Shown in pieces: positions 44,489 through 55,780 of a stretch of 64,000 nucleotides of DNA. The translations under genes and the position numbers were made by a program. The first letter of the stretch is position 1, and each line of letters begins with the position of its first letter. Location: the NCBI GenBank assembly GCA_019925105.1, contig JAHGAU010000005.1:434001-498000 (forward strand). The letters run 5' to 3'. The DNA is from Niebla homalea (taxonomy: Eukaryota; Ascomycota; Lecanoromycetes; Lecanorales; Ramalinaceae). A model generated the notes under the pieces. That model did not search any database. It was not told the DNA's origin and saw only the letters and a program-made list of their open reading frames with translations.

Positions 44489-46830
44489 ATGCCGTTCAAA
44501 TCCCCCCACTCCGTCGCCATCCCCACCACCTCCATCCCCACCCTTGTATTTGGCTCCCCTACCACCACTCTACCCGATGATACTTCCATACTTCTCAGCA
44601 CCACCCCCGTCCCGCATCACCCCTCGCTCACGTTGTCGTCTTACCGCCATCTCTCCCAATGCTTCGCCGCCGGCCTTCTCCACTCTGTTCCCGACTTCCG
44701 GCGGGGTGATAGGGTCATGCTCGTCTCCCCCAACAACGTCTACATGGCTGTGGTGTTCATCGGCACGATCATGGCGGGTGGGGTATATGGTGCGTACTTC
44801 TCTCATCTCTCTGGTCCAGCGCCACATAATGAAGGGGATAGACAGAGGGGAAAGACATTCCTGGCAAGATCGCGAACGCTGGTTGAGGCCATTCCGGCCC
44901 ACTCGAACTCCAAATTCTAGCACTCGTAACCATTGATCCTGATCCAATTTTGACCTCCAGTGGGCGCGCAAGCCACCTTCGGGGCCAGGGAACTAGCCCA
45001 CCAGCTCGACCAGACGAGACCACGCGTGCTCTTGACGGCGGAAGCGCTGCGGGAACCGGTCGAGGGCGCCTTAGCCTCTCTCGCTTCCTCCCCATCATCC
45101 TCTTGGGCCATTGAACGTTTTGTGTTTGACGAGCGAGTCGATGAGGAGGCAATTTCAACGGCGACCCCCGATATCAACCGGACTTCCGGAACTATTGGAG
45201 CCAGCCGCCTCGCTGACGATGATCAAGATCCCACTGCCAACAAGAACGGCTCGACGGGCAGGAAAGAAGAGGCCAAGACCATCAAGCACTGGACGTCTCT
45301 GCTCATCAGCGGCAGCGGCGCCTCCCCACCCGAAAATCCTTTCAGGTGGGACGACGACCTGCCCACCCATGCCGCCATGCACGCCCGCACTGCTACCCTA
45401 ATCTCCTCCTCGGGCACGTCAGGAACACCTAAGCAGGTACAACTTAGCCATTACCAGCTCGTGGCGGCTGCAGTGGCGGCGGTGGAACGACAGCGCGAGG
45501 CGCAAGCATCCACGACGGTCCGGCCCGCGACCTCGTCGCCGCCCCTCTGCCACATGTCTCAAGCACAGGTGGTAGGACAACTCGCCTGCTGTGTGGTCTT
45601 TCCAATATTGCGGGTGCCCGTGTTTGTTATGTCGGAGCCGCAGTTTGAAGATGTGTTGGATTGCGTGATCAGGCTGAAGCTGACGACGTTAGTCACGAGC
45701 CCACTCTTTATGGTGGCGATGTTGAAGGACGAGGGAATGAGGCGGAGATGGAAGGAATGTGGAACGAGCCTCAGAGAGTTGTCCCTGATTAGTAGCCCGG
45801 TGGCGGAGGGTACGGTGGGGGAATTCCTGAGCGAGTGGGGCAGAGAGATGGCTGGAGAGGAAGGGACGGTGGGACTGAAGGTTAACGGTGCGTATGGCAT
45901 GACTGAGTGAGTTTAATTCTCCTTTGAACCCCGACTCGTCTGGTTCTTTTTTTCTCTGGAGCCGGTCTCTGACAGGCTGAGGGGAACTAATGGATGGGCT
46001 GGCTGATCATTGCGACTTGTAAATAGGCTTGCCGGCGGGGTGGCGAGTTGGAAGTTCAGCGACAGGGGAGATCTAGAGAGCAGTGACCTCAGCCCGAATG
46101 TTGAAGCCAAAGTCATGCATCTAGACGGTCGACATGAACTTTCGCCCGGGGAAGAAGGGGAGTTGTGGGTTAGGAGCCCGACGGTCGCCGAGGGGTACTG
46201 GTGCAATGAAGAGGGAACAAGACAAGCGTTCTTGGATGACGGATGGTTCAGAACAGGGGATGTGGGAGCCATTACTGGAAAGGGCAAATTGAGAGTTGTC
46301 GGGAGGAAGAATGTGAGTAAGCGATCTTTAACAGCTGGCAACCCCTTTTCAATGCGGGCGAAGTCCTTACGGTGCCACGTACGTGAAATGGCGTGCTTAC
46401 GTTTCCAGGATTTGATATACAAGGGAAGTCGATACGTTCTACCGCTGCAGGTGGAGAGGGTGATCTTGAGCCACCCGGGTGTCCGAGACGCCGTCGTTTG
46501 TGGTATTGAGAATAGATCGAGAGGATTGAATGAATCCAATGCTGCGCAAAAGTCACAAATGCTGCGGGCGTACATCATCCAAAAAGAAAACAGTTCGCTG
46601 GATGAGGCTGGTCTTGTTAGTCACGTCCAGCAGAGTGAGCCGGATCTTCCATCAATCGATGGTGGTGTGGTGTTTCTGGATAAGATTCCCAGGACGACGG
46701 TGAGAAGCCTGCTGATCCGCTGGACAAGCAAATCCAACTGGAAGCTGATGATACACCCTTATAGGATCACAAACCGCTCAGAAGAGCCTTGTTGGCCCAG
46801 GATAAGCTGTTAGAACTCGGACACTGCTGA
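44489..46830 (+). CDS. AMP-dependent synthetase/ligase (acyl-CoA synthetase type)
   Basis: Five exons: 44489-44789, 44961-45906, 46027-46312, 46409-46699, 46765-46830; introns 171, 120, 96, 65 bp; product 629 residues. ANL-superfamily motifs are in order: FRRGDRVMLVSPNN (N-terminal), P-loop ISSSGTSGTPKQV (about residue 250), NGAYGMTE (A5), GWFRTGDVG (A7, about 488), GRKNDLIYKGSRY (A8) and IPRTTDHKPLRRALL (A10, catalytic Lys in DHK instead of the more usual SGK). It is therefore expected to activate a carboxylic acid as acyl-AMP and probably transfer it to CoA, like 4-coumarate:CoA ligase-like enzymes; substrate unknown. A Ser/Ala/Asp-rich insertion (about 155-215) precedes the P-loop. No PCP domain; the C-terminus (GHC) is not a peroxisomal PTS1. 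The last exon is short but completes A10. Confidence 0.86.
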
Positions 46831-47154
46831 ATCCAGCGGTTTGGTTGTATCTGTCCCATCAGTTGCAATGACGCTTGCCCTTGTAGCGGCTTCCCAGTGA
46901 ACGGGTAACGTGATTCAGCAGTTGAGTTCCGGGCAAGTCGGCTTCATCCATTCTAATAGGGTCGAAGAGGATCAAATCCACACAGTGCGATTTGATCAAG
47001 GCTGTGACCCACGAGCTTGAAGTGAAGAGATGTCGGATTATCCACACAGCGCGCCATTGGGCAAGTTTAAGTGAACACCTCACGTCCACAGTGACTGTAG
47101 ACTACCAATCCATCTATTTCCGCATAGTGGTCGGTCCCCTCGATCGAGAAGCTT
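46831..47154. other. intergenic, convergent
   Basis: Short convergent 3' flank between the ligase and the Cys-rich protein gene. Nothing else seen. Confidence 0.5.
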
Positions 47155-47652
47155 TCAATCCATCTCCTTCCACCAAGTCCAACTGACCCCAGGCCTCCTC
47201 TTCTCATCACTCCTATGCCCCCTTCTACACACCCAATCTTTCCCCTCCCACCTCACTCGATCATTCCTCGTATACGACACCCTGACATCATCTTGCCTCT
47301 TGTCTTCGCTCTCAATAGGCGGTTGCCATTCCGTGCACACAGCCTCATTCTTCACCTTTTTGGGCTTCGGCTTCTTTGCGCTCACCCCGGCATGTTTGTT
47401 CTTCCACATACCCCCATATCGGTAGTGCTGATGGGCCCCGTCGCCGTCGATTACTCCTCCGGATACGTACTTCCAGCATTGGCCTGGACAGACGAAGTTC
47501 CAGCTTCCGGAAGGGTCGATCTGGCAGCGGACCAGGACGTCCCTGGGGGTGGAGCAGAGGGAGCAAGGCTTGCGATGGGCGGAGGGGGAGAGCTTGCGTT
47601 TGCTGGATTTGGTTGCAGGATTAGCTGCTTGATTTGCTGGCTGTGATTCCAT
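47155..47652 (-). CDS. conserved fungal Cys-rich protein of unknown function
   Basis: Single exon, 165 residues from ATG 47650-47652. The conserved part reads KPCSLCSTPRDVLVRCQID, WNFVCPGQCWKYVSGGV, YRYGGMWKNKHAGVS, and later a WEGKDWVCRRGH end. Paired cysteines (CxxC, C, CxxxC) suggest a small zinc site. I recognise this as a conserved fungal family without an assigned role. A Lys-rich stretch (KKPKPKKVKNE) may be a nuclear signal. The frame continues upstream without ATG, so this start is the first usable. Confidence 0.72.
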   Translation of the reverse strand: MESQPANQAANPATKSSKRKLSPSAHRKPCSLCSTPRDVLVRCQIDPSGSWNFVCPGQCWKYVSGGVIDGDGAHQHYRYGGMWKNKHAGVSAKKPKPKKVKNEAVCTEWQPPIESEDKRQDDVRVSYTRNDRVRWEGKDWVCRRGHRSDEKRRPGVSWTWWKEMD

Positions 47653-47895
47653 GGGGTGGGATAAACTGTGATACAAGTGTGGTGCAATGCGGTCGCTCTT
47701 CAGTTGCCGTCATAAATGACGTCAACGCTAGTGAAGCTGAGAATGATGCTACCACGATATCAAACAAATCTATAACCACTGCACCATGACAAGCGCCTTT
47801 AAGCATCGAACCTCACGTGATATATGAACCCACCTTATCATCTACGTCCTCATTCCTAATTGTGCCTTCGTCTAGGAGGTATGCTCAAGCAAGCA

Positions 47896-48318
47896 ATGAG
47901 CAAGATACTCTACAACGGCGGCTGCTACTGCGGCAAAGTCAGGTACACCATCAATGCAGCGCCCGACGATCTGCGCACTTCGATCTGCCACTGTTACAAC
48001 TGTAAAAAGTTCTTCGGCACCCCCTTCGGTCTCACGACGAAAGTGCCTCTCCCATCCTTTGCCTATACTCAAGATAGTCAAAAGCCCAAGATCCATGAAG
48101 CCGATAATGGGAGTGGTGTGCAACTTCGCCGAGAGTTCTGTGGGCTCTGCGGCAGCGGTATATTGGAAGTAGGGTCAGGGGCTATCGATAAATTTCGTTA
48201 TGTGATGACCGGGACGTTAGACGATATGAGTGCTCTCCCGCCCAAGGGAGAATTCTGGTGTCGCAGGAGGGAGAAGTGGATGCCAGAGATAAAGGATATA
48301 TTTCACAAGCAAGAGTAA
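47896..48318 (+). CDS. GFA/CENP-V-fold protein (glutathione-dependent formaldehyde-activating type)
   Basis: Single exon, 140 residues. Zinc ligands of the Mss4-like GFA fold are complete: GGCYCGKVRY near the start, then CHCYNCKKFFG (about residue 36), and FCGLCGSGI (about residue 87). Bacterial Gfa helps glutathione react with formaldehyde; most fungal members have no proven activity, so only the fold is certain. An in-frame ATG 15 bases upstream (47881) is an alternative start. Shares its upstream region with the divergent Cys-rich protein gene. Confidence 0.85.
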   Translation: MSKILYNGGCYCGKVRYTINAAPDDLRTSICHCYNCKKFFGTPFGLTTKVPLPSFAYTQDSQKPKIHEADNGSGVQLRREFCGLCGSGILEVGSGAIDKFRYVMTGTLDDMSALPPKGEFWCRRREKWMPEIKDIFHKQE

Positions 48319-48998
48319 GTAGGATGTCTCGAGGGTTTCAAGTCGTCCAAAGCAATGCTAATTTGCGTCTTAGGGTTCAGGAATGAGGGAGGGGGCCGAA
48401 CCTGCAGACGGGCGAAAGGATCCAAAGCAACAAAGAAACCGGATCATGCATGAAATGATAACCCCGAAATGATTTCAACGTGGAGAGCGATTGGCATTCC
48501 GAATCAGATCAAAAGTCATTGCCGTGTGAAAAGGAAACGCGTATGCCTTATGAATGGCTCAAGAAGGAGAGCTGTTGGTATTTCCCCAGTTGCCACGTCA
48601 TCCGCCGAACAGATCCTCCGAGGTCAAGCCCGAGTGTCTATCTACCTCACATTGGCCAATCGCCTTGGAAATCTTCTCAAACTGCGTAGCTTTTTAGATA
48701 GGCGTGCGTTGACATCGTGGAGATGCGTGTTGCAGCTGCCCACCAACTGCCAACCAGCGAACCTTGCAGTGAAATTCCAGTTCGAGCCACCGAAATGCCG
48801 CATTTGTAACTCGGGTTTATTGTCGCCCTGGAAATAAGCCTTGATTTGTCCTGGTTGTTGCCATTCGTCCGCGGCATTAGATCCTGACCTGATTATTGCC
48901 ATGCCCAGATCGCGCAACTGTCGCTGTGGGTTGATGAAAGGCCCGCGTGGCGGACCGCCGGGCCGGCGACTGCAGCTGCTTTACACTCTTCTCTGCCT
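48319..48998. other. intergenic, convergent
   Basis: Contains a 122-codon open frame (48469-48837) that I judge accidental. No gene recognised. Confidence 0.45.
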
Positions 48999-49541
48999 TT
49001 ATTCGTCCTCGTGCTGCACGAATGGGTTGGCTATCTCTTCGCTACCATCCTTTGGGCTTATCAGGACCAGTAAGGTTCCACGGGCCACGATGAGGCCCAG
49101 CGATCTGGTAGAGGTATTGCCCTCATCATCTGCGACATATCGAATGTGAGTTAGAGTTCTGTGGGGTTGACTGGCATGCAAGTTCAGGACCGACAGACCT
49201 CGCAGGAGCTCTTGCACGTCATCCAGCACCAGATTCATCAGTTGGTCGTATCCTTTCAAGGTGCCATGGACTACATCACAGCATCTGTTAGCCGCACTCG
49301 GCGCTCCAACTGAATAAAGATGTCAGGCAGATGTACCTTCTCTACCTCCATTGAATTTGACGCATATTTCTTTGTCCATGTACTTGGATAGGTCAAGGAT
49401 ATTCTCCTTCTTTGGCTTCTCACCCGTGGTGCCGGCAGCAGTATTCCCACTGGCCTTGCTGTCTCCACGCCCACCACCCCTACCCCCACGATGGGAGGGT
49501 CCACCGGCTCGGCCACCACGGAAGTTACCCCGTTCAGACAT
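48999..49541 (-). CDS. LSM7: U6 snRNA-associated Sm-like protein LSm7
   Basis: Three exons, 49337-49541, 49199-49270 and 48999-49129, with 66-bp and 69-bp introns, encode 135 residues. The core is KKENILDLSKYMDKEICVKF (Sm1), then GREVHGTLKGYDQLMNLVLDD, and after the second splice SLGLIVARGTLLVLISPKDG (Sm2) with the LSm7 ending EEIANPF. LSm7 is part of the LSm2-8 ring that binds the U6 3' end in the nucleus and of LSm1-7 in cytoplasmic mRNA decay. The first 45 residues are a Gly/Arg-rich extension (FRGGRAGG, HRGGRGGGRG), more than in yeast. Both introns interrupt the Sm fold at points where the joined sequence matches LSm7 exactly. Confidence 0.95.
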
Positions 49542-50728
49542 GCCACCTCCAAAAATCGTAGTATCTTCACCTAGATGCGCGATGGGAGTATGGGAACATG
49601 TGAAGTATGGACGTTGGTTGGTCCGACGTTCAAAGTACAAGAGTCGCGACAATGGTTGATCGACAATGATTATGCAGATTGGCTTGATTGGGGGCGGAAA
49701 TGTAGCGCACTTGCAGCCAAGCTCGGCAGGCACGGCAAGGTCCGCGTCCGCTGTCTGCAAGAATGCAACGCCCTGTTAAGGACTTGAGGCAGGGCATCCT
49801 GGCCATGAGGCATTGTAGGCACTGAAACTCTGAGAGGGCGGCACCAGTGGGGGAAAAGATCGAGATCTCCCACACCAATTTCCACAACCAGAGAGATAAT
49901 CAGCTAGTGAAGTGCAACCTTCGGAACAGCACGGCTGCTGCCAATAGAGGCATTCATGATTGCAACTCTCCGCCGCCCATAGCTTCTCCTCGGGCGGGAT
50001 TACGCGAGTCATGTATGATGGGGGCGACGCCTGTCAGCCGTTGAATCATTTGCCCCATCTTTACGGAATATTCCCTAATTCCCTTTACATATTTTTTTCC
50101 TCCGCCGCACTTGCGCCCGATTCCGCAATGCGACTGTTGGATGTTTTGGCCGTGTCTAAGTGACGGGAAAGTACTGTCATATATTGCGGATGGAAAAGAA
50201 TGAAGCGACACCTGTCATCTCTGCATCCCTGGAAAATGGAAAAGCCTGGGAATAGTAAATTGTGTCCATCCATCCCTTTCTCACTGGTGCCACCCCTCCT
50301 TCTTCTGTCCCGGCTTTTGGCCCGCTTCTTCGCCTCCTTCCCCACTCACATGCGCGACCCTTGCGCGCCTGCCGGGAACAAAAACACTCTCCCCCCGATT
50401 TTCCCCCACCTGCGCGCAAGCGGGCTGCTGCTCGGACTGCCCACCTTGGCCCCGGACTTCTTCTGCTTTTTGCCTTCCTGTCCCCCCCCCCCTTTCTCAT
50501 CCTCCTCATCTCCTCTTACTTTTCGCTTTTGGATTAGGTGCAAAGAGTGATGATTCATTTCTATCGCAGCTTGCCATCATGCTTGAATCCGCTGTCTAAT
50601 GTCCCCCCCTTCCGCCAGCCATCAGCTGACGCCGCCCGGCATCCGGCGTTATCCAGGATTGCAACGCGAATCACTCCAGCATTTCCCGCCTCTTGAGCTG
50701 CTCCTCGGAGCTGCTACGAGAAGACCAC
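49542..50728. other. long divergent promoter region
   Basis: 1.2 kb between LSM7 and the Zn2Cys6 gene. C/T-rich tracts at 50380-50510 and 50600-50640 likely belong to the 5' leader of the latter. No gene seen. Confidence 0.5.
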
Positions 50729-53288
50729 ATGCCACCTCTCCCACTCTTTCCCAATCTCTCCCCAGCCTCCGTTCTGCCTGGCATGGAGACGACCATCATG
50801 TCTTCCGCCCCCTTCGCCGACACTGCCTCTCTAGCGCAAAAACGCAAACGAAGCCCATCCGTCGAGCTCACCTCCCAAGCCTATCCACCCACCAAGACCG
50901 CCAAAACTTCTTCGGCCTCCCATCTTCAGATTAACTATCTTGCCCGGCAGTACACCGACACCTTACCATTGATCACGACCGATGACTCTCTCCCATTCCT
51001 TCTCACCCTGATCGCCGACTACGATGGCGTCCTTCACCGCCACGAGTCCATGGCCGGCAACCTCGGCGCAAGACCACTGGGTCCCATCCTGATCCAACGC
51101 TTCGAACGTCTTTTCGATGGACCTCCTCGTGTCCTCAAGAATCACGGCAAGGAGGGCACCTCCATCGGATGGTTGGATATCGTCGAATTCGCCCGCAGTA
51201 AACCGGAGCAGTTCAATCTTGAAAAGACCCGCGACGGGGTCAGGGTGTGTCAATTCTACACAAAACAATGCAGAGTGGAGATCAGTGAGGAGGACTTTCT
51301 CTTGATATCAAGCGGCATCCCCCAGAAATTGATCCCGCCTCAACCGATTGGCGAAGACGAGGAGAAAGAGCTGGGAACCCTGGAGATACTTGAAAGAAAT
51401 CTGGCCGGAGTGGTGCAGGCTGCTGACCAAGGTATATCACATCGAGTCCTCGTACTTCTGATGCTTTTCCCCCAACTAAAATCACACAGTGTCCGCCAAA
51501 GCCAGACAGCTCAATCATAGGCTCAAGAACCGAAAAGCCGCCATCATAAGTCGCCGAGAAGCTGAGCGAATGGAGACTGTCTCCAGGCGCGGTCGGGCTC
51601 AGAGTCCCCCCTCTCGTCGTCCCAACGGAGATCAGCGACCATCCGCATCGCCTACGCAGGGCTTCGTTGCGGTCAATTCCAAGTCACAGCAACCGAATGG
51701 CTCCGCGCCCAGACATGACTCCTTAGGCGAGGTCCACCGCTCCACAAGTACCCCATCGATTAACGGCATTCCATCCCAAGGCGCATCAGCGGCAACTCGC
51801 AGCGAGCTACTCAGCAAGTTCCATACCAACACTGAGCGCATTACTTCGAATCCTGATGTTGAACGACATGGCTCAGGGTCCAATGGTAGGACCTCACTAT
51901 CAGGCAAATCAAAGACCAGGCCTAGTACAGAAGACTACGCCGGTTTTCTCAATGCGGCCGTATCACCAGTCCCCATCCCAAATACTCCCACTTCACTCCT
52001 TCCACATATCAAACCGAGTGCAGCGGAACGCTACGATGATAGTGGTCCTTATAAAGCTGACATGATGCTGCGCATGGAACAGCTGAATCGGGGTGATCGC
52101 GTGCAGCCGCCTTGCGATCGTTGTCGGAGGCTGCACATGGATTGCTTGAAGAATTTGACGGCATGCATGGGTTGTACGAGAAAGCATGCAAAATGCTCCT
52201 GGAAGGATGTTGAAGAGCAGGAACTGCTCGACCATCCTTTCGTGCCGAGAGTCGTGCTGGAAGGAACTGCGGACAAGGAAATTGGGTTGGCAGATGAAGA
52301 CGGTCAGGCGCAGATCAAGGAAGTAGACAAGCAGAAGAAAAGAGACTGGGACCGAGAAAACGAGCAGGGTGTAAGAGACGAAGAACTACTTGGCGAAGAA
52401 TCGGATGACGAGGAGATGGGAGGAGAAGGCATCCTCGACGGCCCAGAGGAAGGGAGGCAGCACCATACAAAGTCTCACTCTCCAGTATCAGGCCCTGTTT
52501 CGACTGCTGACAACGCTGGGGACCGCGACGGCGCCAAATCAGCTCCGGCAATGTCGATGCATGCGATGCCTCCGATCTCACTACAGCTTCAGGCCCGGGA
52601 AAGATTGGCCGCATCATCACCCGCTTCTTTGTCAAACATCATCAACAACCATGGACATCCGAAGCCGGAGATACCCTTATATCGGGTCCCTACAGAGCCT
52701 CCAACCGCCCCGCGTACGTTCACGGCCCATGAATGGGACCATCATAACCGTTCTCCAGCCACAACTCGTGCTACACCAAGTTCGGACGTTCATGACGAGC
52801 TGAAGTCGGCAGCCCTCGAGGCTGAGAGGAGGTTCAGCAGGGACAGCAACTTGAGCAGGGGAAGCGCAGCTGATGAACAGCGACGGGATGCATCGAGGGC
52901 TATGAGAATCTACACTGCCGGCAGTGAGCCAATTCCCGGCCCGCCCGTGTCTTATACCCATGAGGCAAGGGAAGTTCACCCCATCGAGAAGAGGAACTCC
53001 CACCCTAGCGAGAAGCGAGAATCCGACGCCTGCGAAAAGAGGGACACCTATGCCAACGTGATCACAGTAGCGAAGTCAGAGAGGGAGTCCTCGGCAGGCC
53101 CTGGTCAACCCACACCACCGCCGGAAGGAAGTCGGGAGCTCACCAACGGACTCCCGGACCCCTGGACGGACTTGACGCGCAGGACACCGCAGGACGGTGA
53201 GAGAGCAAAGCAGCGAAGTGCTTCTCCACATACTAAGACTAGCGAATCACTCCCACCCCCAGTGGATATGGTGGAGGGCATAGATTGA
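50729..53288 (+). CDS. Zn2Cys6 binuclear cluster protein (putative regulator)
   Basis: Two exons, 50729-51431 and 51490-53288, with a 58-bp intron (GTATAT...CACAG), encode 833 residues. The N-terminal half has a conserved block (IGWLDIVEFARSKPEQFNLE, VCQFYTKQCRVEISEEDFLL) followed by a coiled, basic segment (ARQLNHRLKNRKAA). The zinc cluster lies mid-protein: Cys 443, 446, 453, 460, 463, 470 (CDRCRR ... CMGCTRKHAKC), spacing 2-6-6-2-6, as in fungal Gal4-type DNA-binding domains. There is no fungal-specific transcription factor middle domain; the rest is polar and disordered, with a small EKR-repeat (about 755-775). I know this as a conserved Pezizomycotina protein without a fixed name. Later in-frame ATGs (50783, 50801) are possible starts. 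Confidence 0.8.
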
Positions 53289-54067
53289 TGAGGATTTGAG
53301 AGGACAATTGGACGAGCCTTCTCAGCATCTGCGTGTTCTTCAATACCCGAAGTGTATCGAGATTCCAGGCTCGTGACCGCAGGCTTCAGAGTCGGGGCAA
53401 CACGGTTGAGGGATGTGAGTGATCGATGGAGGAACTGAGATGGTCCACTGGGTGGGGCTGATCGATCGTCAACTCACAAACCAGAGGCATGTATCTGAAA
53501 GTGAAGAGAGAGCAAGTTTGACAAGGAGCATGTTTCTGGGAATCTTCAATATCGAGCGAGGACGTTGGTCTGGTTGCCTACTCATCTTTGGCGCTGCTTC
53601 AATTGAGTACATCAAATTTAGCGGTGAATCTTATCCTACTGGGTCTATTCTAAGCGTGTAACTCTTCCGTAGAGAGATAATATACCCCTGCCTCATTCAT
53701 CATGCGATCGTCTCTTGCGCTGCTGCCGACTCGACTAACTTGGTTTTAGTCGACTCCTATTAACTCACACCCGTCGGTCGAAGACTGCTTAGGATCCTGT
53801 TGATTGCCCCAAGCCACATCTTCCAAGTGTCCAAGAACGGGCACTGGATGGAAATTCCCGCCAAGCTTTGTGTATCTGGTGGGTCTTCACCTCTTACAGT
53901 GGATGCGTCTGCCCCCATCACCAATTGCTCATCATGCCCAATCCCAAATCCAATCGGGGACTTTTCAGCTGCGTTCTGGGCTGACGTCGGGACCAAATCC
54001 TGTTCGGCATGAACAAATGTGAAGTGCCTAATCTCTCACAACCCGAGCGCGATCCGAGCAGCCAAGC
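53289..54067. other. intergenic, convergent 3' flanks
   Basis: No gene recognised; short frames only. Confidence 0.5.
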
Positions 54068-55336
54068 TCAGCCATCCCCCTTGCCCGTCTTATTATTCCT
54101 CCTCGGCGGCCAATCCGGCGCGGGGGCCGACAGCAACGCACAAACCTCCTTCCGCCTCCTGCGGAAATCGTCGTACAGCCCCATCCAGATCTGCTTGTCC
54201 TGGCAATCGTCCACGAGCCCGCTGTCGCCATACCTGCACTTCGGCATGATCTCCCCGATCAGCTGGTGCGGCCACATGATCCACGGTTTGGGGAGCGGCC
54301 AGTCGGAGAAGTGCACCACGCTCGCCTCGCGGACGATCAGGTCCGCGTTCCAGCGCTCGTGGGGGTTGCCCAGGTAGCTGCTGTGGTCCGCCGAGCGGCG
54401 GAACTCGCCCGTCAGGAGGCCGTACTGGCGGTGCGGCAGCACCATGGCCGAGTCCCCGTAGAAGCGGTTCAGGATCTCCATGTCGTAGACGTCCTGCTGC
54501 CGCTGATCCGCGCGGCTGGCCGCCATCAGCCGCTGGTACTCCGTCTCGTCCGGCCGCAGCAGGATGAGCAGGCTCGTCAGCTTCCGCTGCTGCTCGGCGG
54601 CGAGCAACCAGTACGCGCGGAACATGGCGACGGCGGTGTCCGGCAGCAGGAACAGCTCGTCCATCTGCTTCAGGATCGTGACGTCGCTGTCGATGTGCAG
54701 GATCCGGTCGTACTGCACCTCCCGCCAGTTCAGGAACTTGGTGAACCCGCCTTCCCACCCTTCTTCTTCTTCTTCCTCCCCTCCTTCTCCATCCCTTCCC
54801 CCTTTCCCTTCCCCTTCCCCATTCCCGTGCCCCTGCGCCTTCGCCTTCGCCTTCTCATCTCCCCTCTTCTTGACTTTGACTTTCGGAATCTCGACGGGGA
54901 TCAGCTTCACCCGGTACCAATCCCGCGCTTTCACGAGGAGCTGGCTGTCGCGGTCGCTCCCGTCCGCGATGTCCGTGTCCCACTCCTGCGGGTAGAAGAG
55001 GATCCGGTCGGCCTTGGACCCCAGGCGGTGGAGCGATTCGAAGACCATGACGGCGTTGCAGAGGTAGGCGCTGTTGGTGGCGTACTGCGAGTAGGCATAG
55101 CGGGACCAGTCGATGTTTTTGTGGATGAGGGAGGGGGCGTGCGGGGGCGCGTGGTTGTGAGAGGGGAGGAGGGGGGAGGGGAGGGGGAAGGTGTAGTAGA
55201 TGAGGAAGAGGATGGTGGAGAGGAGGATGTAGATGCGGGTTCTGCGGGAGGGGAAAACGCTGCGTCGGATCGGTGGTGGTGGTCGATCATGTTTGGAGGC
55301 TTTGGACGAAGGGGGTGGTGAGTAGCGGCCGCGCAT
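54068..55336 (-). CDS. GT8-type glycosyltransferase, type II membrane (Gnt1-like)
   Basis: Single exon, 422 residues from ATG 55334-55336. A short basic cytoplasmic end is followed by one membrane helix (IYILLSTILFLIYYTF), a Pro-rich stem and the catalytic domain: NSAYLCNAVMVFESLHRLGS, ADRILFYPQEW, YDRILHIDSDVTIL (DxD metal/nucleotide-sugar site), and WNADLIVREASVVHFSDWPLPKPW. This is the layout of glycogenin-like GT8 enzymes and of yeast Gnt1, a Golgi N-acetylglucosaminyltransferase. A Lys/Gly/Glu-rich insertion of about 50 residues sits before the DxD part. Third positions are far more G/C-rich than in neighbours, which also opens long frames on the opposite strand. An upstream micro-exon (near 55415, donor GTGAGT) is possible but not required. 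Confidence 0.82.
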   Translation of the reverse strand: MRGRYSPPPSSKASKHDRPPPPIRRSVFPSRRTRIYILLSTILFLIYYTFPLPSPLLPSHNHAPPHAPSLIHKNIDWSRYAYSQYATNSAYLCNAVMVFESLHRLGSKADRILFYPQEWDTDIADGSDRDSQLLVKARDWYRVKLIPVEIPKVKVKKRGDEKAKAKAQGHGNGEGEGKGGRDGEGGEEEEEEGWEGGFTKFLNWREVQYDRILHIDSDVTILKQMDELFLLPDTAVAMFRAYWLLAAEQQRKLTSLLILLRPDETEYQRLMAASRADQRQQDVYDMEILNRFYGDSAMVLPHRQYGLLTGEFRRSADHSSYLGNPHERWNADLIVREASVVHFSDWPLPKPWIMWPHQLIGEIMPKCRYGDSGLVDDCQDKQIWMGLYDDFRRRRKEVCALLSAPAPDWPPRRNNKTGKGDG

Positions 55337-55780
55337 CTCAGATTGTCGAGACAGGGTAGAGGATCTAGTCGCGTTGCTGACCGTCCTACTCACAGAATAT
55401 GTATAGAGCCAGCATGGTGAGCTGGTGTGATGTCAATGATGTAGGCATACACCCAGAGCATACAGTGCGGTCCAACGTCGTTGCCGTCAGGAATAGGAGG
55501 TAATTATGCCAAGAGATAATCTTTAAATGACGTAGCTCGGCCGAGACAATTTCGATGGTACTTCGTAGGGCATAAAGTACAGTACAGCAATTAGTGTGTG
55601 CGACTGCTCAGAGGCTACGTGATATGATCGTGGGGTTGAGCACGCTATGGAGAACAGCTTGTTGGAAGGAATGATGATGCTCCCTAGATAAGGATTTGGG
55701 TCTTTCACGTGTTTCCCAAGTATCTACAAGTATCTCATATGTAAACACGAAACATGACGGGGGGCCCCCCAATACAGTTG
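55337..55780. other. intergenic
   Basis: 5' flank of the GT8 gene and 3' flank of MSS51. No gene seen. Confidence 0.5.

Noticed and set aside
44071..44580. Long repetitive open frames on both strands over the minisatellite (SCSSIFLLFHLPALP and EEQEDGRAGRWKSRKM types)
   Set aside because: They arise because a 16-bp unit without stops is open in every frame; no start context, domain or conservation argument supports coding.
54093..55321. Open frames of 221 (-) and 351 (+) codons over the GT8 gene
   Set aside because: Shadows of a GC-rich gene: the DxD glycosyltransferase frame has all the domain content, the others are Ala/Arg/Gly or Val/Leu-rich noise.
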